From positions 1 to 42,898 of IMG/VR virus record IMGVR_UViG_3300037993_000667: a DNA stretch of 42,898 nt; one strand, given 5' to 3'. The stretch is from a virus. A program made the translations under genes and the position numbers. Positions 30,287-37,383 of the stretch are shown one piece after another. Every line of letters begins with the position of its first letter. Within the stretch, counting starts at the first letter, position 1. The notes beneath the pieces were generated by a model that was not told the origin of the DNA, did not search any database, and saw only the letters and a list, made by a program, of their open reading frames with translations.

Positions 30287-30949
30287 ATGGCCGAAGAGAT
30301 CGAGGTTCGTGGCCTTGCTGAGTTGCAGACCACGCTGCTCAACATGCCGATTAACGCCTCCCGGATCGCCATGCGCGAAGCGCTTATCGCCGGCGGCACC
30401 GTCTTCCTCGACGAGATTGAGGCCACCATCCCCAGGCTGACCGGCGAGCTCGCCGGCGACATGGTCATCGTCGCCAAAGTGGGCAGCGATCTCTCCAAGA
30501 ATTTCTGTGAAGTCGGCCCCGCTTATATTCCTGGAAGAACCAAGGACAGCGAAGACGATCCGGGAGTCTTCATAAAGTTTCTGGAATTTGGCCACCGCAG
30601 CCCGTCGGGCAAAAATGGTAAGAGCAAAGGCACGATGATCCCGCCCCATCCCCTCATGCGTCCAGCTTTCGCCGCTGGCGCGGACCGTGCGCTGCAGGCT
30701 TTTGTCGAGGTTATTCGGGCGCTGCTGGGGCCGTGCGTTACGGGCACCGGCACGAGCTCCGCCGCGCTGCCCGACGGCGGGATTTCCGCTAATATGGGAG
30801 GCCGATCTGCGAGTGCAAGGGACGCCAAAGCTGGCCGAAGCGCGACGCGCAAGTCCCTCTCTGCTAAGCAGGCCTGGTCCGACTATGTAAAGCAGCACAC
30901 GCCCGGCGGCGAGACGTGGCAGTCATTCCGCTCAAAGCGAGGCGTGTAA
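30287..30949 (+). CDS. HK97 gp10-like tail completion protein
   Basis: A 220-residue protein from ATG 30287. EIEVRGLAELQTTLLNMP, REALIAGGTVFLDEIEATIPRLTGELAGDMVIVAK, PGVFIKFLEFGHRSP, PHPLMRPAFAAGADRALQAFVEVI are typical of the HK97 gp10 family at the head-tail interface. The family is often 130-150 residues; the last ~70 here (GGISANMGGRSASARDAKAG and SLSAKQAWSDYVKQHTPGG) are an extra Ser/Ala/Lys-rich end. Confidence 0.85.
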   Translation: MAEEIEVRGLAELQTTLLNMPINASRIAMREALIAGGTVFLDEIEATIPRLTGELAGDMVIVAKVGSDLSKNFCEVGPAYIPGRTKDSEDDPGVFIKFLEFGHRSPSGKNGKSKGTMIPPHPLMRPAFAAGADRALQAFVEVIRALLGPCVTGTGTSSAALPDGGISANMGGRSASARDAKAGRSATRKSLSAKQAWSDYVKQHTPGGETWQSFRSKRGV

Positions 30950-31390
30950 GTGATTCAAGACGGTCTGGCGCTGCGACTATCGAACGATGCCGGCGTCAAG
31001 GCTGTCGTTGGTCTGCCCGCGTCACGCACCTCAGCTGACAGTCCCGATGGCGACAACGGCGTCTTCCCCGTGCAGGCCCCGGAGGCGGCGGTCACGCCGT
31101 ACCTGGTTTACAACGTCATCACCGGCACAGAGGAATGCACGCTCCAAGGCGCGAGCGGCTTTAGCATGCTGCGCCTCCAGGTCGACTGCTATGGCGGTAA
31201 CTATGGGGCGGCACAGGCGCTCGCGCTCGCCGTGCGCAACTGCCTCAAAAGCTTTAGCGGGGCGCTGACCGATTCTGCCGAGACCAACGTCTCAGGGATA
31301 TTCCCGCTTGGGCCGCCCATCGATTTCTTTGAAGACGTGCCCCTCGAATACCGCCTCATGCTCGAATTCGAAGTTTGGTACCAACAGTGA
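30950..31390 (+). CDS. DUF3168 / tail completion (gp17-like) protein
   Basis: A 146-residue protein from GTG 30950, which follows the previous stop directly. IQDGLALRLSNDAGVKAVVG, TPYLVYNVITGTEECTLQGASGFSMLRLQVDCYGGNYGAAQALALAVRNCL and PLEYRLMLEFEVWYQ are the DUF3168 pattern, the protein that joins the tail to the head. Its stop codon lies inside the first copy of a structured inverted repeat (31385-31438). Confidence 0.9.
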   Translation: MIQDGLALRLSNDAGVKAVVGLPASRTSADSPDGDNGVFPVQAPEAAVTPYLVYNVITGTEECTLQGASGFSMLRLQVDCYGGNYGAAQALALAVRNCLKSFSGALTDSAETNVSGIFPLGPPIDFFEDVPLEYRLMLEFEVWYQQ

Positions 31391-31438
31391 GCCATCAGCC
31401 GGAGGGCAATCTTTCGCCCGTACCCGGCTGAGGCGAAC
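31385..31438 (-). repeat. structured palindromic repeat, copy A
   Basis: Read on the minus strand it is 20 bases GTTCGCCTCAGCCGGGTACG, 14 bases of core, then 20 bases CTCCGGCTGATGGCTCACTG. Both 20-base flanks are found exactly at 36504-36558 on the plus strand, with a different core. TCAGCCGG/CCGGCTGA can pair around the inner core hairpin (GGGC/GCCC). It spans the end of the DUF3168 gene and the leader of the tail-tube gene. Confidence 0.8.
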
Positions 31439-31461
31439 ATCAGCCTCTAAGGAGAAGCACC

Positions 31462-31923
31462 ATGCCAGGATCAGGTTCCAGCGGGCCGTTCATCGGCCTC
31501 GGCACACAATTGCAATATGGCAACGGAGGCTCGCCGGAGACCTTCACCACCGTCGCCCTGCTCAAAACCGTCCAGAAGTCGGGCGCCAAAGCCGGCACCG
31601 AAGATGTCACGACTATGGACAACATCGATGGCAAGCAGCGCTTTATAGGTACGCTGATTGACGAGGGAGAATACAGCCTCGCAGGCATCTTCTCCGCCAA
31701 CGACACTACTCAGGCCGAGCTGGAGTCGATCTTTCAGTCGCGCCTCGCCAACGACTTCAAGATCGTGTTGCCACCATTCGGGACCTACGCCACCAGCCTG
31801 GGCAATTGGGCCTTCTCTGCCATCATCACCGGCATTGACATCGAGCTGCAGCATGACAAAGCCTCGACCATCTCTATCAAGCTGAAGGTCTCGGGCGGCG
31901 TCACCTGGACCGCCGGCAGCTAG
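31462..31923 (+). CDS. major tail tube protein
   Basis: A 153-residue protein from ATG 31462 with AAGGAG upstream. FIGLGTQLQYGNGGSPETFTTVALLKTVQKSGAK, VTTMDNIDGKQRFIGTLIDEGEYSLAGIFSANDTTQ, FSAIITGIDIELQHDKASTISIKLKVSGGVTW are typical of siphophage tail tube proteins that stack as rings along the tape measure. The gene has its own leader and trailer containing hairpins, as the capsid gene does. Confidence 0.9.
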   Translation: MPGSGSSGPFIGLGTQLQYGNGGSPETFTTVALLKTVQKSGAKAGTEDVTTMDNIDGKQRFIGTLIDEGEYSLAGIFSANDTTQAELESIFQSRLANDFKIVLPPFGTYATSLGNWAFSAIITGIDIELQHDKASTISIKLKVSGGVTWTAGS

Positions 31924-32038
31924 AGCCATCAGCCGGCGACGCATGTTGCTTGCGCTTTGCGCTCGCGTTTGCGAGCGAAGAATCGAGAATCCCAATCGCG
32001 GCCGTCAGGCCGCATCTCTAAACGGGAGACCACACCCG
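31923..32038 (+). repeat. partial repeat copy and hairpins after tail-tube gene
   Basis: GAGCCATCAGCCGG at 31923-31936 directly follows the tail-tube stop and is identical to 31389-31402 just before the gene, so 14-base direct repeats flank it, 534 bases apart. Further on, CGCTCGC-GTTT-GCGAGCG (31960-31977) is a perfect 7-bp hairpin and GCGGCC/GGCCGC recurs at 31998-32014. No gene is in this 115-base gap. Confidence 0.65.
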
Positions 32039-32395
32039 ATGTCCACCGCTTTGCAAAATGTGCTCGCCCCGCCAGTGCTCATCACGCTCGGCGGTCGCGA
32101 GCTGAAACTCGTCTTCGACTTCAATGCCGTCGCCTTCGTCGAGGAGCAAACCGGCCGCAACCTGCTCGATGAGAGCGGGTGGCAAAAGATCAACGGCTCC
32201 GCGCTCTCCATCGTGCTTTGGGCCGCCGCGCTCAAGGAGCAGCCTGAGCTTACGCTGAAAGAAGTCCGCAGCCTCATGCGCGGCAACCAGGTCCCGCTCG
32301 TAAGCAGCAAGGTCCTCGAGGCGTGGACTCTGAGCAAGCCCGAGGAAAAGCCAGACCCTACCGGGGCGGCGACCGTCCAACCGAGCGCCGCGTAA
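32039..32395 (+). CDS. tail assembly chaperone (gpG-like)
   Basis: A 118-residue protein from ATG 32039 with GGGAG upstream. LITLGGRELKLVFDFNAVAFVEEQTGRNLLDE, LSIVLWAAALKEQPELTLKEVRSLM is typical of the first of the paired tail chaperones of siphophages that coat the tape measure before tube assembly. The frame ends in a Pro/Ala-rich tail and overlaps the next reading frame in a -1 arrangement. Confidence 0.85.
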   Translation: MSTALQNVLAPPVLITLGGRELKLVFDFNAVAFVEEQTGRNLLDESGWQKINGSALSIVLWAAALKEQPELTLKEVRSLMRGNQVPLVSSKVLEAWTLSKPEEKPDPTGAATVQPSAA

Positions 32396-32760
32396 TAAAG
32401 CTGTTGGATCTCTGGGCCATGGCCCGCTTTGACCTGGCGCTGTCGCTTGCCGAGTTTGGCGGCCTCACGCCGCGGCAGTTCGATCGCCTCCTCGATCGCC
32501 ACGAGCTGCGCGAGCGCCGCGCGTATCTTCGCGCCGGCATCGTCGCAGCCACGGTTGGGAATAGCGCGCCCTTCGGCGATCCCGATCGCAAGGCGCTCTC
32601 GCCGCTCGATTTCGTTCCCGGAGGGCGAGAACCGGAAAAGGAAATGGGCCTGGAGGAGCAAATCCGCTTCCTCAAACTTCACTTTGGCTCGGGGCCCCCC
32701 GAAGACGCATTCACGTCCTCTGGGGTGCAGCCCACGCCTCTGGGTTTGTCAAAGGGATAA
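32323..32760 (+). CDS. tail assembly chaperone extension (gpT-like), -1 frame
   Basis: This frame is open from 32323 and is probably reached from the gpG-like gene by a -1 shift near 32350, adding about 136 residues to make a GT-type fusion. LLDLWAMARFDLALSLAEFGGLTPRQFDRLLDRHELRERRAYLRAGIVAATVGNSAPFGDP is the typical second part of phage tail chaperones (LTPRQF...). Independent starts (GTG 32323, ATG 32419) have no good ribosome binding site, which favours frameshifting. Confidence 0.7.
   Translation: MDSEQARGKARPYRGGDRPTERRVIKLLDLWAMARFDLALSLAEFGGLTPRQFDRLLDRHELRERRAYLRAGIVAATVGNSAPFGDPDRKALSPLDFVPGGREPEKEMGLEEQIRFLKLHFGSGPPEDAFTSSGVQPTPLGLSKG
32344..32350 (+). promoter_or_regulatory. candidate -1 ribosomal frameshift site GGAAAAG
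   Basis: In the chaperone frame the codons read GAG-GAA-AAG. GGAAAAG could allow tRNA-Lys to slip from AAG to AAA, giving ...KPEEK then ARPYRGGDRPTERRV in the -1 frame, a join that matches the usual GT fusion sequence (PYRGG.RPTE). Lambda uses GGGAAAG, and GGAAAAG is a weaker variant, so the exact slip position is uncertain. Confidence 0.55.
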
Positions 32761-32857
32761 CGCGCTGGAAGCCGCGTTACGAATGTAATTTGCAAAGCGC
32801 GAGAAACGCGGTACTCTGGACGCCTTCAACTTCCTTCAAGTGCTCAGGAGGAACCCC
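32761..32857 (+). promoter_or_regulatory. gap with hairpin and possible promoter before HIRAN gene
   Basis: CCGCGTT (32770-32776) pairs with AACGCGG (32803-32809). TTGCAA (32788-32793) and TACTCT (32810-32815), 16 bases apart, form a weak sigma70-like promoter candidate. AGGAGGA at 32846-32852 is the strong ribosome binding site of the HIRAN gene. The gap, unlike the tight gene joints around it, marks an insertion boundary. Confidence 0.3.
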
Positions 32858-33457
32858 GTGGAAGCCGTCCTGTTCTTCGCATTTCTGCTCGCTGTGGTAA
32901 TCGGCTACTATTTCTACTCCAATCTCAACAAGCCCCCGGCCCAGCGCGGTCGCGATGATTTAGTCCGGATAGAAGTTCCCGAGGGGATAGATCCCGCAGC
33001 TGCCCGTGCAGAGATAGTTGCTGCGGAGCAGCTATTTCTGGAGCAGTTCAAGGCTGAGATCGATTACAGCTTTCACAGTCGCGTAGCCGGCACCTCGTTT
33101 AAGACAAAGGATGGCCACTCCCGGCAAGCGGTCCTGAAGCACTTGAAGCCGATGGACATTCTGCTTCTATCGCGCGAGCCAAACAACAAGTATGACGACA
33201 ACGCAGTCCTCGTGTTGACCGCCGAAGCCAAGGACATCGGGCATCTGCCGAGAGAGATTGCGGCGGAGATTGCGCCCGAGCTCGATAGCGGGAAGTTATG
33301 GATTGCCGCAATATCGGGCGTCGGCCGCCCAAGTGGTGTATCGAGAACGGGAGCCTCGCTCCTGCTGATGCGCCTAAGCGAAGCCGGCATCAAGCGATGG
33401 TTCCCGGACGGTGAGCTCCGCGAAATCTGCCGCGGCGATGCGGAGGTGACAACATGA
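32858..33457 (+). CDS. membrane-anchored HIRAN-domain protein
   Basis: A 199-residue protein from GTG 32858, five bases after AGGAGGA. Residues 2-20 are a transmembrane anchor (AVLFFAFLLAVVIGYYFY). Residues about 72-155 match the HIRAN domain: SRVAGTSFKT, LKPMDILLLSREPNNKYDDNAVLVL, DIGHLPREIAAEIAPELDSG. HIRAN domains bind DNA ends or single-stranded DNA in helicase and repair proteins (HLTF, Rad5) and occur alone in phages. A membrane-anchored form in a tail operon is unusual. It is coupled to the next gene by ATGA. Confidence 0.8.
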   Translation: MEAVLFFAFLLAVVIGYYFYSNLNKPPAQRGRDDLVRIEVPEGIDPAAARAEIVAAEQLFLEQFKAEIDYSFHSRVAGTSFKTKDGHSRQAVLKHLKPMDILLLSREPNNKYDDNAVLVLTAEAKDIGHLPREIAAEIAPELDSGKLWIAAISGVGRPSGVSRTGASLLLMRLSEAGIKRWFPDGELREICRGDAEVTT

Positions 33458-33843
33458 AGCGCCATCGCACAGCAACCCTAGCTGCCGTCCTTATTGTCGT
33501 AGCCGTATTTGCGGCATGGCTCACTCTCCAGCGGAGCGCGGAAGCAGCTCGCGCCGAACACGTCCGCCAGGTCGAGCTCAACAATCGGCTTGCCATGGCG
33601 GCGGAGCATGCGCGCATGGAGGAAGAACATGCATGCAGCGGGCTCTCGCCGATTAAGCAAAAGCAGTGTGAGGTAAATCAGCTCGAGGCGAAAGCGCGCG
33701 TCGCAAAAGCGCAGCTCGATAAAGCAACGGCTGAATATCGGCGGCTCGTGGTTGAAGCGCAGCGAGAGCAACAGAAATATGACTCGGCGTCCCTCTTCGG
33801 CAAGCTGCGTATCCGCGTCACCAATTGGCTCAAGTCGCTCTGA
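33454..33843 (+). CDS. membrane-anchored coiled-coil protein
   Basis: A 129-residue protein from ATG 33454. Residues 6-25 are a transmembrane or signal-anchor segment (TATLAAVLIVVAVFAAWLTL), followed by a coiled coil rich in Ala, Glu, Arg and Gln (about 28-112) with two cysteines (CSGLSPIKQKQC), which may form a disulfide in the periplasm. It resembles spanin-like or scaffold-like membrane proteins in layout only. It forms a pair with the preceding HIRAN gene. Confidence 0.65.
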   Translation: MKRHRTATLAAVLIVVAVFAAWLTLQRSAEAARAEHVRQVELNNRLAMAAEHARMEEEHACSGLSPIKQKQCEVNQLEAKARVAKAQLDKATAEYRRLVVEAQREQQKYDSASLFGKLRIRVTNWLKSL

Positions 33844-33877
33844 GCCACGAAAAGTTTTTAAGCAGGGCAGCCCATAA

Positions 33878-35989
33878 ATGTCTCAAATTAGCGCCGGCAC
33901 AGTAGTCATCGGGCTTCGCGCGGACCTCGCCACCTTGCAGTCCGACATGGCGAAGGCCAGCTCAACCACCTCTGCCGCCACACGGAAGATGGCCTCCGCC
34001 ATGAGAGCGAATGTCACCGAAGGCACGCACTCGCTGCGTTTCTTCGGTGAAGCTATGGGCGTTCACGTTTCAAGGCCGATAGCGCGGGTCATCGCCCAGT
34101 CAAAATTACTTGGGCCTGCGCTCTCTGCGGCTTTTGGCGGTGCAGCCGCGCTCGCTATCGGCATGATGGTGTGGGAAAAAATTGGCCCCAAGATCAAAGA
34201 GGCGACGGACTATCTCGCCGGATGGGGAGAGGCTAACCAGGAGGCTTATAAAGAACAGATCAAGGTCAATGACAGCCTGGCAAAGATGGCCGAAGAGGGG
34301 AAAAAGCTCGACGAGCAGTTCAAACGCATCGGACTCTCTTCAATGCAGGTTAAGCAGCTGAACCTCAAAGAGGCTAACGCCGCGCTCGCCGAGCATGAGA
34401 AAAAAGTCCGCAAGCTGGGTGACGAATACGCCAAGCTCGCTCGCGAGAAGATGAAGCTTGAGGAGGCCCACGGGGGCGAGCTAGCGTCAACGGGCGCAGA
34501 ATCTGTCATGCCGATTGGGGGAGAGCTTTCCCCGGAGGCTCAGGGCCGCATTCAGCAGCTTGAAGCGGAGATATCATCACTGGGGGCTGAACTTCTGAAC
34601 CTTCAGAAGCAAAGTCGCAATGCCGCCAAAGAACTGAAGCTCGCCGAAGCGGAAGAAGGTCGCCGAAATCTGGAAGCCGCGAACGCGGCGGCCAAGCAAC
34701 TCGGGAAAACCATTGCAACCAGCCTGCAATCCCTCGCGATCCCGGCAAACGACCCTTTTGCGGCTATAACAGAACAAAAAGATAGAGCGCTTGTGTCGTT
34801 GGCCAAGAGCTACTTTGAGGCGAGAGAGGCCGCGGTTAAAGCTGGGCAGCCGGTGGCCGATTTGGATGCTCGATATGACCGAGCAACGGCAACGGTCGAA
34901 AAAATGACCGCCGCCCTGGTGCGTCAGAAGGCCGCCCTTGAGATACTTGAGACGCGCGGCTCCGTGCTCAAATCATTTGGCATCGAGTTGAGCCCCAAGA
35001 CGCCGCTAGCACTTCCGCCCTCGATCAGCAGCGCCATTCAGGCGATGCCGCAAGCCGCTATGCCGAAATTGGCCGTCGATCCCGTCGCCCAGGCTATGGC
35101 CCGCTTCAATAACTCCACCAAAGAACAGGCTGACTTTCTCAACGACGTGACCAAAAAAACGCTGACCTACAGCCAGGCGCTCGCGGTCGAAAAAGGGAAA
35201 CTCGATGCACTGGTTGCCGCTCATCTGATTAGCCCGGAGCAAGAGCAGAGAGCGATTCAGGTCTTCACTGAAAGCCTGGACAAGGCCATGAAGAAGAACA
35301 TGGATTCAGTGGACGGCTTCTTCCAGTATTACATTGATTCCGCGCGCAACACCGGTCGCCAGGCCGCCCAGATCATGCAGCAAGCCTTTAGCGGTTTCGA
35401 AAAGAACCTCGCCGACACCATCCTCGGCAAACAAAAGAAAAATGCCTGGTCCGATTACTTCGGAGGCATGGCCAGTAAAACCATGGAGAGCGGCATCCAC
35501 ACCGCCCTGGGCGCTGGTATGAAGGCCCTGGGCCTCGGCGGATTTGGCAAAAAAGACGGCTCCTCTCCAAGCAGAGCCCTCTACGTGCAATTTGCGGGCG
35601 CGGCCAGTCTATTGTCCGGAGGCGCTGTCTCGGGAGGCGCCGATAGCATGGCTAAAGCTGGCGGTGGCATTGCCGGCTTTCTCGCCAAGCTCTTCGGCGG
35701 AGGCCACGCCGGCGGCGGCGATATCTTTTCCGACCGCTTCTATCTCACCGGGGAAAAGGGCCCCGAATTGGTCGGCGGCATGAATGGCCACGTCTTCTCG
35801 AATTCACAATCGCGCTCCATGCTGGGGGGCGGTGGCTCGCCCACCTACTACATTGACGCCAGGGACGCCGATGCCGCGGCCATCGATCAGCGCGTCAATC
35901 GTGCGCTCGTGGCCGTCCACGGCTCGGCCATACGCGGCGGCTTCGCCAGCAGCCAGGAGTGGGCCAAGCGCCGCCCCAAGAACGCATAG
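33878..35989 (+). CDS. tail tape measure protein
   Basis: A 703-residue protein from ATG 33878. The N-terminus TVVIGLRADLATLQSDMAKASSTTSAATRKM is typical of tape measures. A hydrophobic segment (LLGPALSAAFGGAAALAIGMMVW, about 71-93) and long coiled coils (100-350) follow, and the Gly-rich end (GGGIAGFLAKLFGGGHAGGGDIFSDRFYLTGEKGPELVGGMNGHVFSN) matches the usual C-terminal motif. By the usual ~1.5 angstrom per residue rule the tail would be about 100 nm. Confidence 0.9.
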   Translation: MSQISAGTVVIGLRADLATLQSDMAKASSTTSAATRKMASAMRANVTEGTHSLRFFGEAMGVHVSRPIARVIAQSKLLGPALSAAFGGAAALAIGMMVWEKIGPKIKEATDYLAGWGEANQEAYKEQIKVNDSLAKMAEEGKKLDEQFKRIGLSSMQVKQLNLKEANAALAEHEKKVRKLGDEYAKLAREKMKLEEAHGGELASTGAESVMPIGGELSPEAQGRIQQLEAEISSLGAELLNLQKQSRNAAKELKLAEAEEGRRNLEAANAAAKQLGKTIATSLQSLAIPANDPFAAITEQKDRALVSLAKSYFEAREAAVKAGQPVADLDARYDRATATVEKMTAALVRQKAALEILETRGSVLKSFGIELSPKTPLALPPSISSAIQAMPQAAMPKLAVDPVAQAMARFNNSTKEQADFLNDVTKKTLTYSQALAVEKGKLDALVAAHLISPEQEQRAIQVFTESLDKAMKKNMDSVDGFFQYYIDSARNTGRQAAQIMQQAFSGFEKNLADTILGKQKKNAWSDYFGGMASKTMESGIHTALGAGMKALGLGGFGKKDGSSPSRALYVQFAGAASLLSGGAVSGGADSMAKAGGGIAGFLAKLFGGGHAGGGDIFSDRFYLTGEKGPELVGGMNGHVFSNSQSRSMLGGGGSPTYYIDARDADAAAIDQRVNRALVAVHGSAIRGGFASSQEWAKRRPKNA

Positions 35990-36010
35990 TTAGAGCGCAA
36001 GTTCAGTAAT

Positions 36011-36037
36011 TTGTACAATTCGTATATTTTTTACATT
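36011..36037 (+). promoter_or_regulatory. candidate promoter of a moron unit
   Basis: TTGTAC (36011-36016) and TACATT (36032-36037), 15 bases apart, lie in a sharply AT-rich stretch (TTTGTACAATTCGTATATTTTTTACATTTT) between the tape measure stop and a small zinc-ribbon gene. The spacing is short for sigma70, but the base composition contrasts strongly with the phage genes around it. Confidence 0.4.
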
Positions 36038-36063
36038 TTGCCGCGTGTGGTAGGTTGGTGGCC

Positions 36064-36357
36064 ATGACTGAGCAGACGAAGCGCTACGTCGAACTGAGTG
36101 ACCTAGTAAACGTTCACCTCACCTGCAAGCACTGCGGCGCCAGCATCACGCTGCGTCTTCGCAGTCTTTCTGATTCTCCAGTGCCGTTGCCGGCAACCTG
36201 TGTGGGCTGCACTACGCCGTGGACTTCAGTAGAGGGTGTGCCAACACACAAGGCCTTGAAAGAATTTGCGGCCGCGCTGGAGATACTCGAGCGCGTGATT
36301 GCAAAGCGGCAGGTTAGTCTTCGGATCGAGCTCTCCCCGCAGCCCGATGCCAAATGA
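36064..36357 (+). CDS. small zinc-ribbon protein (moron gene)
   Basis: A 97-residue protein from ATG 36064 (TTG 36055 and GTG 36058 are in frame). It has CKHCGASITLRL and CVGCTTPW, a four-Cys zinc ribbon, and a helical end (KALKEFAAALEILERVIAKR). It lies between the tape measure and the minor tail genes with an AT-rich promoter-like region before it and a strong terminator after it (36460-36483). That is the layout of a moron, an independently expressed accessory gene. Function unknown. Confidence 0.7.
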   Translation: MTEQTKRYVELSDLVNVHLTCKHCGASITLRLRSLSDSPVPLPATCVGCTTPWTSVEGVPTHKALKEFAAALEILERVIAKRQVSLRIELSPQPDAK

Positions 36358-36419
36358 CCGAACCGCGCTACATCATAGTCGGCAGCTTTGAAGAGCCCAC
36401 TGAGTTTGCAGTCAGATAG
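36354..36419 (+). CDS. 21-residue possible peptide
   Basis: ATG 36354 overlaps the preceding stop (ATGA) and encodes MTEPRYIIVGSFEEPTEFAVR before TAG at 36419. It is in the same small unit, before the terminator. The coupling is like that of real neighbours here, but the length is too short to decide. Confidence 0.25.
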   Translation: MTEPRYIIVGSFEEPTEFAVR

Positions 36420-36459
36420 TTCGCAATCATAGATTCAGAAATCATAGAGTTGTCACTTG

Positions 36460-36483
36460 AGCCGCTCGCAGAGCGGCTTTTCT
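36460..36483 (+). terminator. rho-independent terminator
   Basis: AGCCGCTC (36460-36467), loop GCA, GAGCGGCT (36471-36478) form a perfect 8-bp hairpin followed directly by TTTTCT. It closes the small unit begun near 36011 and would also end read-through from the tape measure operon, so the downstream tail genes may have another promoter or antitermination. Confidence 0.85.
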
Positions 36484-36498
36484 ATTGCTTAATTTCTT

Positions 36499-37185
36499 GT
36501 GCCGTTCGCCTCAGCCGGGTACGCGCCGGCTACCGGCGCTCCGGCTGATGGCTCACTGGTGATCACCGGCACTTTCAACGGCTGGAACATCGTCGCTCTC
36601 CCGTCGGCGCCCGGGCTGCGCTCGGTCGATTGGACGATGAACGACTCGGTAGACCCTGAAACCTCGCCGTTTTCGCGGATCACCCAAATTCAGGATTGGA
36701 TGGCCGACTGGTGGGAAGGCCAAGCCAGCTTTCCCCCGATGCCCCGCTCGCAAGCGGCGGCCGTCATTGCGTGGCTAGGCGAACTGCGCGGCATGGGGGG
36801 CGTCTTCTACCTGGGTGACCCTTTGGGCCGCATTCCCCAGGGCATGGCCCAGGGCGTGCCCCTGGTGAACGGGGCGAATGCCTCTGAAGCCACATCGCTA
36901 CTCACCCGCGGCTGGGCGCCCAGCAAGTTTGGGCTGCTGATGCCCGGCGATTACGTGCAGATCGGCGTGCGCCTCCACCTCGCACTTGATCGCGTCGACA
37001 GCGACTCGAGCGGCGGCGCCACCATCAACATCTGGCCGCGGATCCGCGAAGCGCAATCCGACGGCGCCCCCGTGATCGTCAGCAACGCCAAAGGGCTCAT
37101 GCGCCTCTCCGGCAACGCCCGGAAGTACTCCACCAACGAAACCAGGCTGATTGCTGTGTCGTTCGAGTTTGAGGAGGCCCGTTGA
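36499..37185 (+). CDS. minor tail protein
   Basis: A 228-residue protein from GTG 36499, a weak start lying close after the terminator; its first ~20 codons are made of a structured repeat copy (36504-36558). The body (DWTMNDSVDPETSPFSRITQIQDW, FYLGDPLGRIPQG, LLMPGDYVQIGVRLHLALDRVDSDSSGGATINIWPRIRE, SNAKGLMRLSGNARKYS) follows a pattern I associate with phage tail proteins located after the tape measure (distal tail-like). Name and exact role are uncertain. Confidence 0.7.
   Translation: MPFASAGYAPATGAPADGSLVITGTFNGWNIVALPSAPGLRSVDWTMNDSVDPETSPFSRITQIQDWMADWWEGQASFPPMPRSQAAAVIAWLGELRGMGGVFYLGDPLGRIPQGMAQGVPLVNGANASEATSLLTRGWAPSKFGLLMPGDYVQIGVRLHLALDRVDSDSSGGATINIWPRIREAQSDGAPVIVSNAKGLMRLSGNARKYSTNETRLIAVSFEFEEAR
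36504..36558 (+). repeat. structured palindromic repeat, copy B
   Basis: GTTCGCCTCAGCCGGGTACG (36504-36523), core of 15 bases, CTCCGGCTGATGGCTCACTG (36539-36558). The flanks are exactly those of copy A at 31385-31438 in inverted orientation. TCAGCCGG/CCGGCTGA forms an outer arm, and the core forms GCGCCGG-CTA-CCGGCGC. Here the repeat encodes the N-terminus FASAGYAPATGAPADGSL of the minor tail protein. Confidence 0.8.
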
Positions 37186-37382
37186 GTGCCTCGCTGGAAA
37201 CTCGCCATTGCTCGCACTGCGGCGCTGCGGTCACACTGCCTCGCCCCTGGCCGCCCCGGGTGACGTGCTTCTGGTGCGATAAAGAGTTCTCCACCACTGA
37301 GGCTGAGCCGAAAAGCAGCCTCTATCACCAGAGCTTGCGGAAGCAGCTTAAATCCATGACCGCCAAACAAGGAGCGAGGTAG
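37182..37382 (+). CDS. small zinc-ribbon protein
   Basis: A 66-residue protein that starts at TTG 37182; the start overlaps the previous stop (TTGA) and has GAGGAGG five bases upstream, so the rare start is supported. CSHCGAAVTLPRPWPPRVTCFWC is a zinc ribbon; the end is basic. It resembles in size and Cys spacing the moron product at 36064-36357. Function unknown. Confidence 0.65.
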   Translation: MSASLETRHCSHCGAAVTLPRPWPPRVTCFWCDKEFSTTEAEPKSSLYHQSLRKQLKSMTAKQGAR

Positions 37383-37383
37383 C

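Noticed and set aside
36499-36560. Resemblance of GTTCGCC...GGCTGATGGCTC to a fluoride (crcB) riboswitch
   Set aside because: The 5' GGCGATGG part that forms the first stem is missing, the sequence is inside a coding region, and no fluoride exporter gene follows. The inverted second copy better fits a palindromic repeat.
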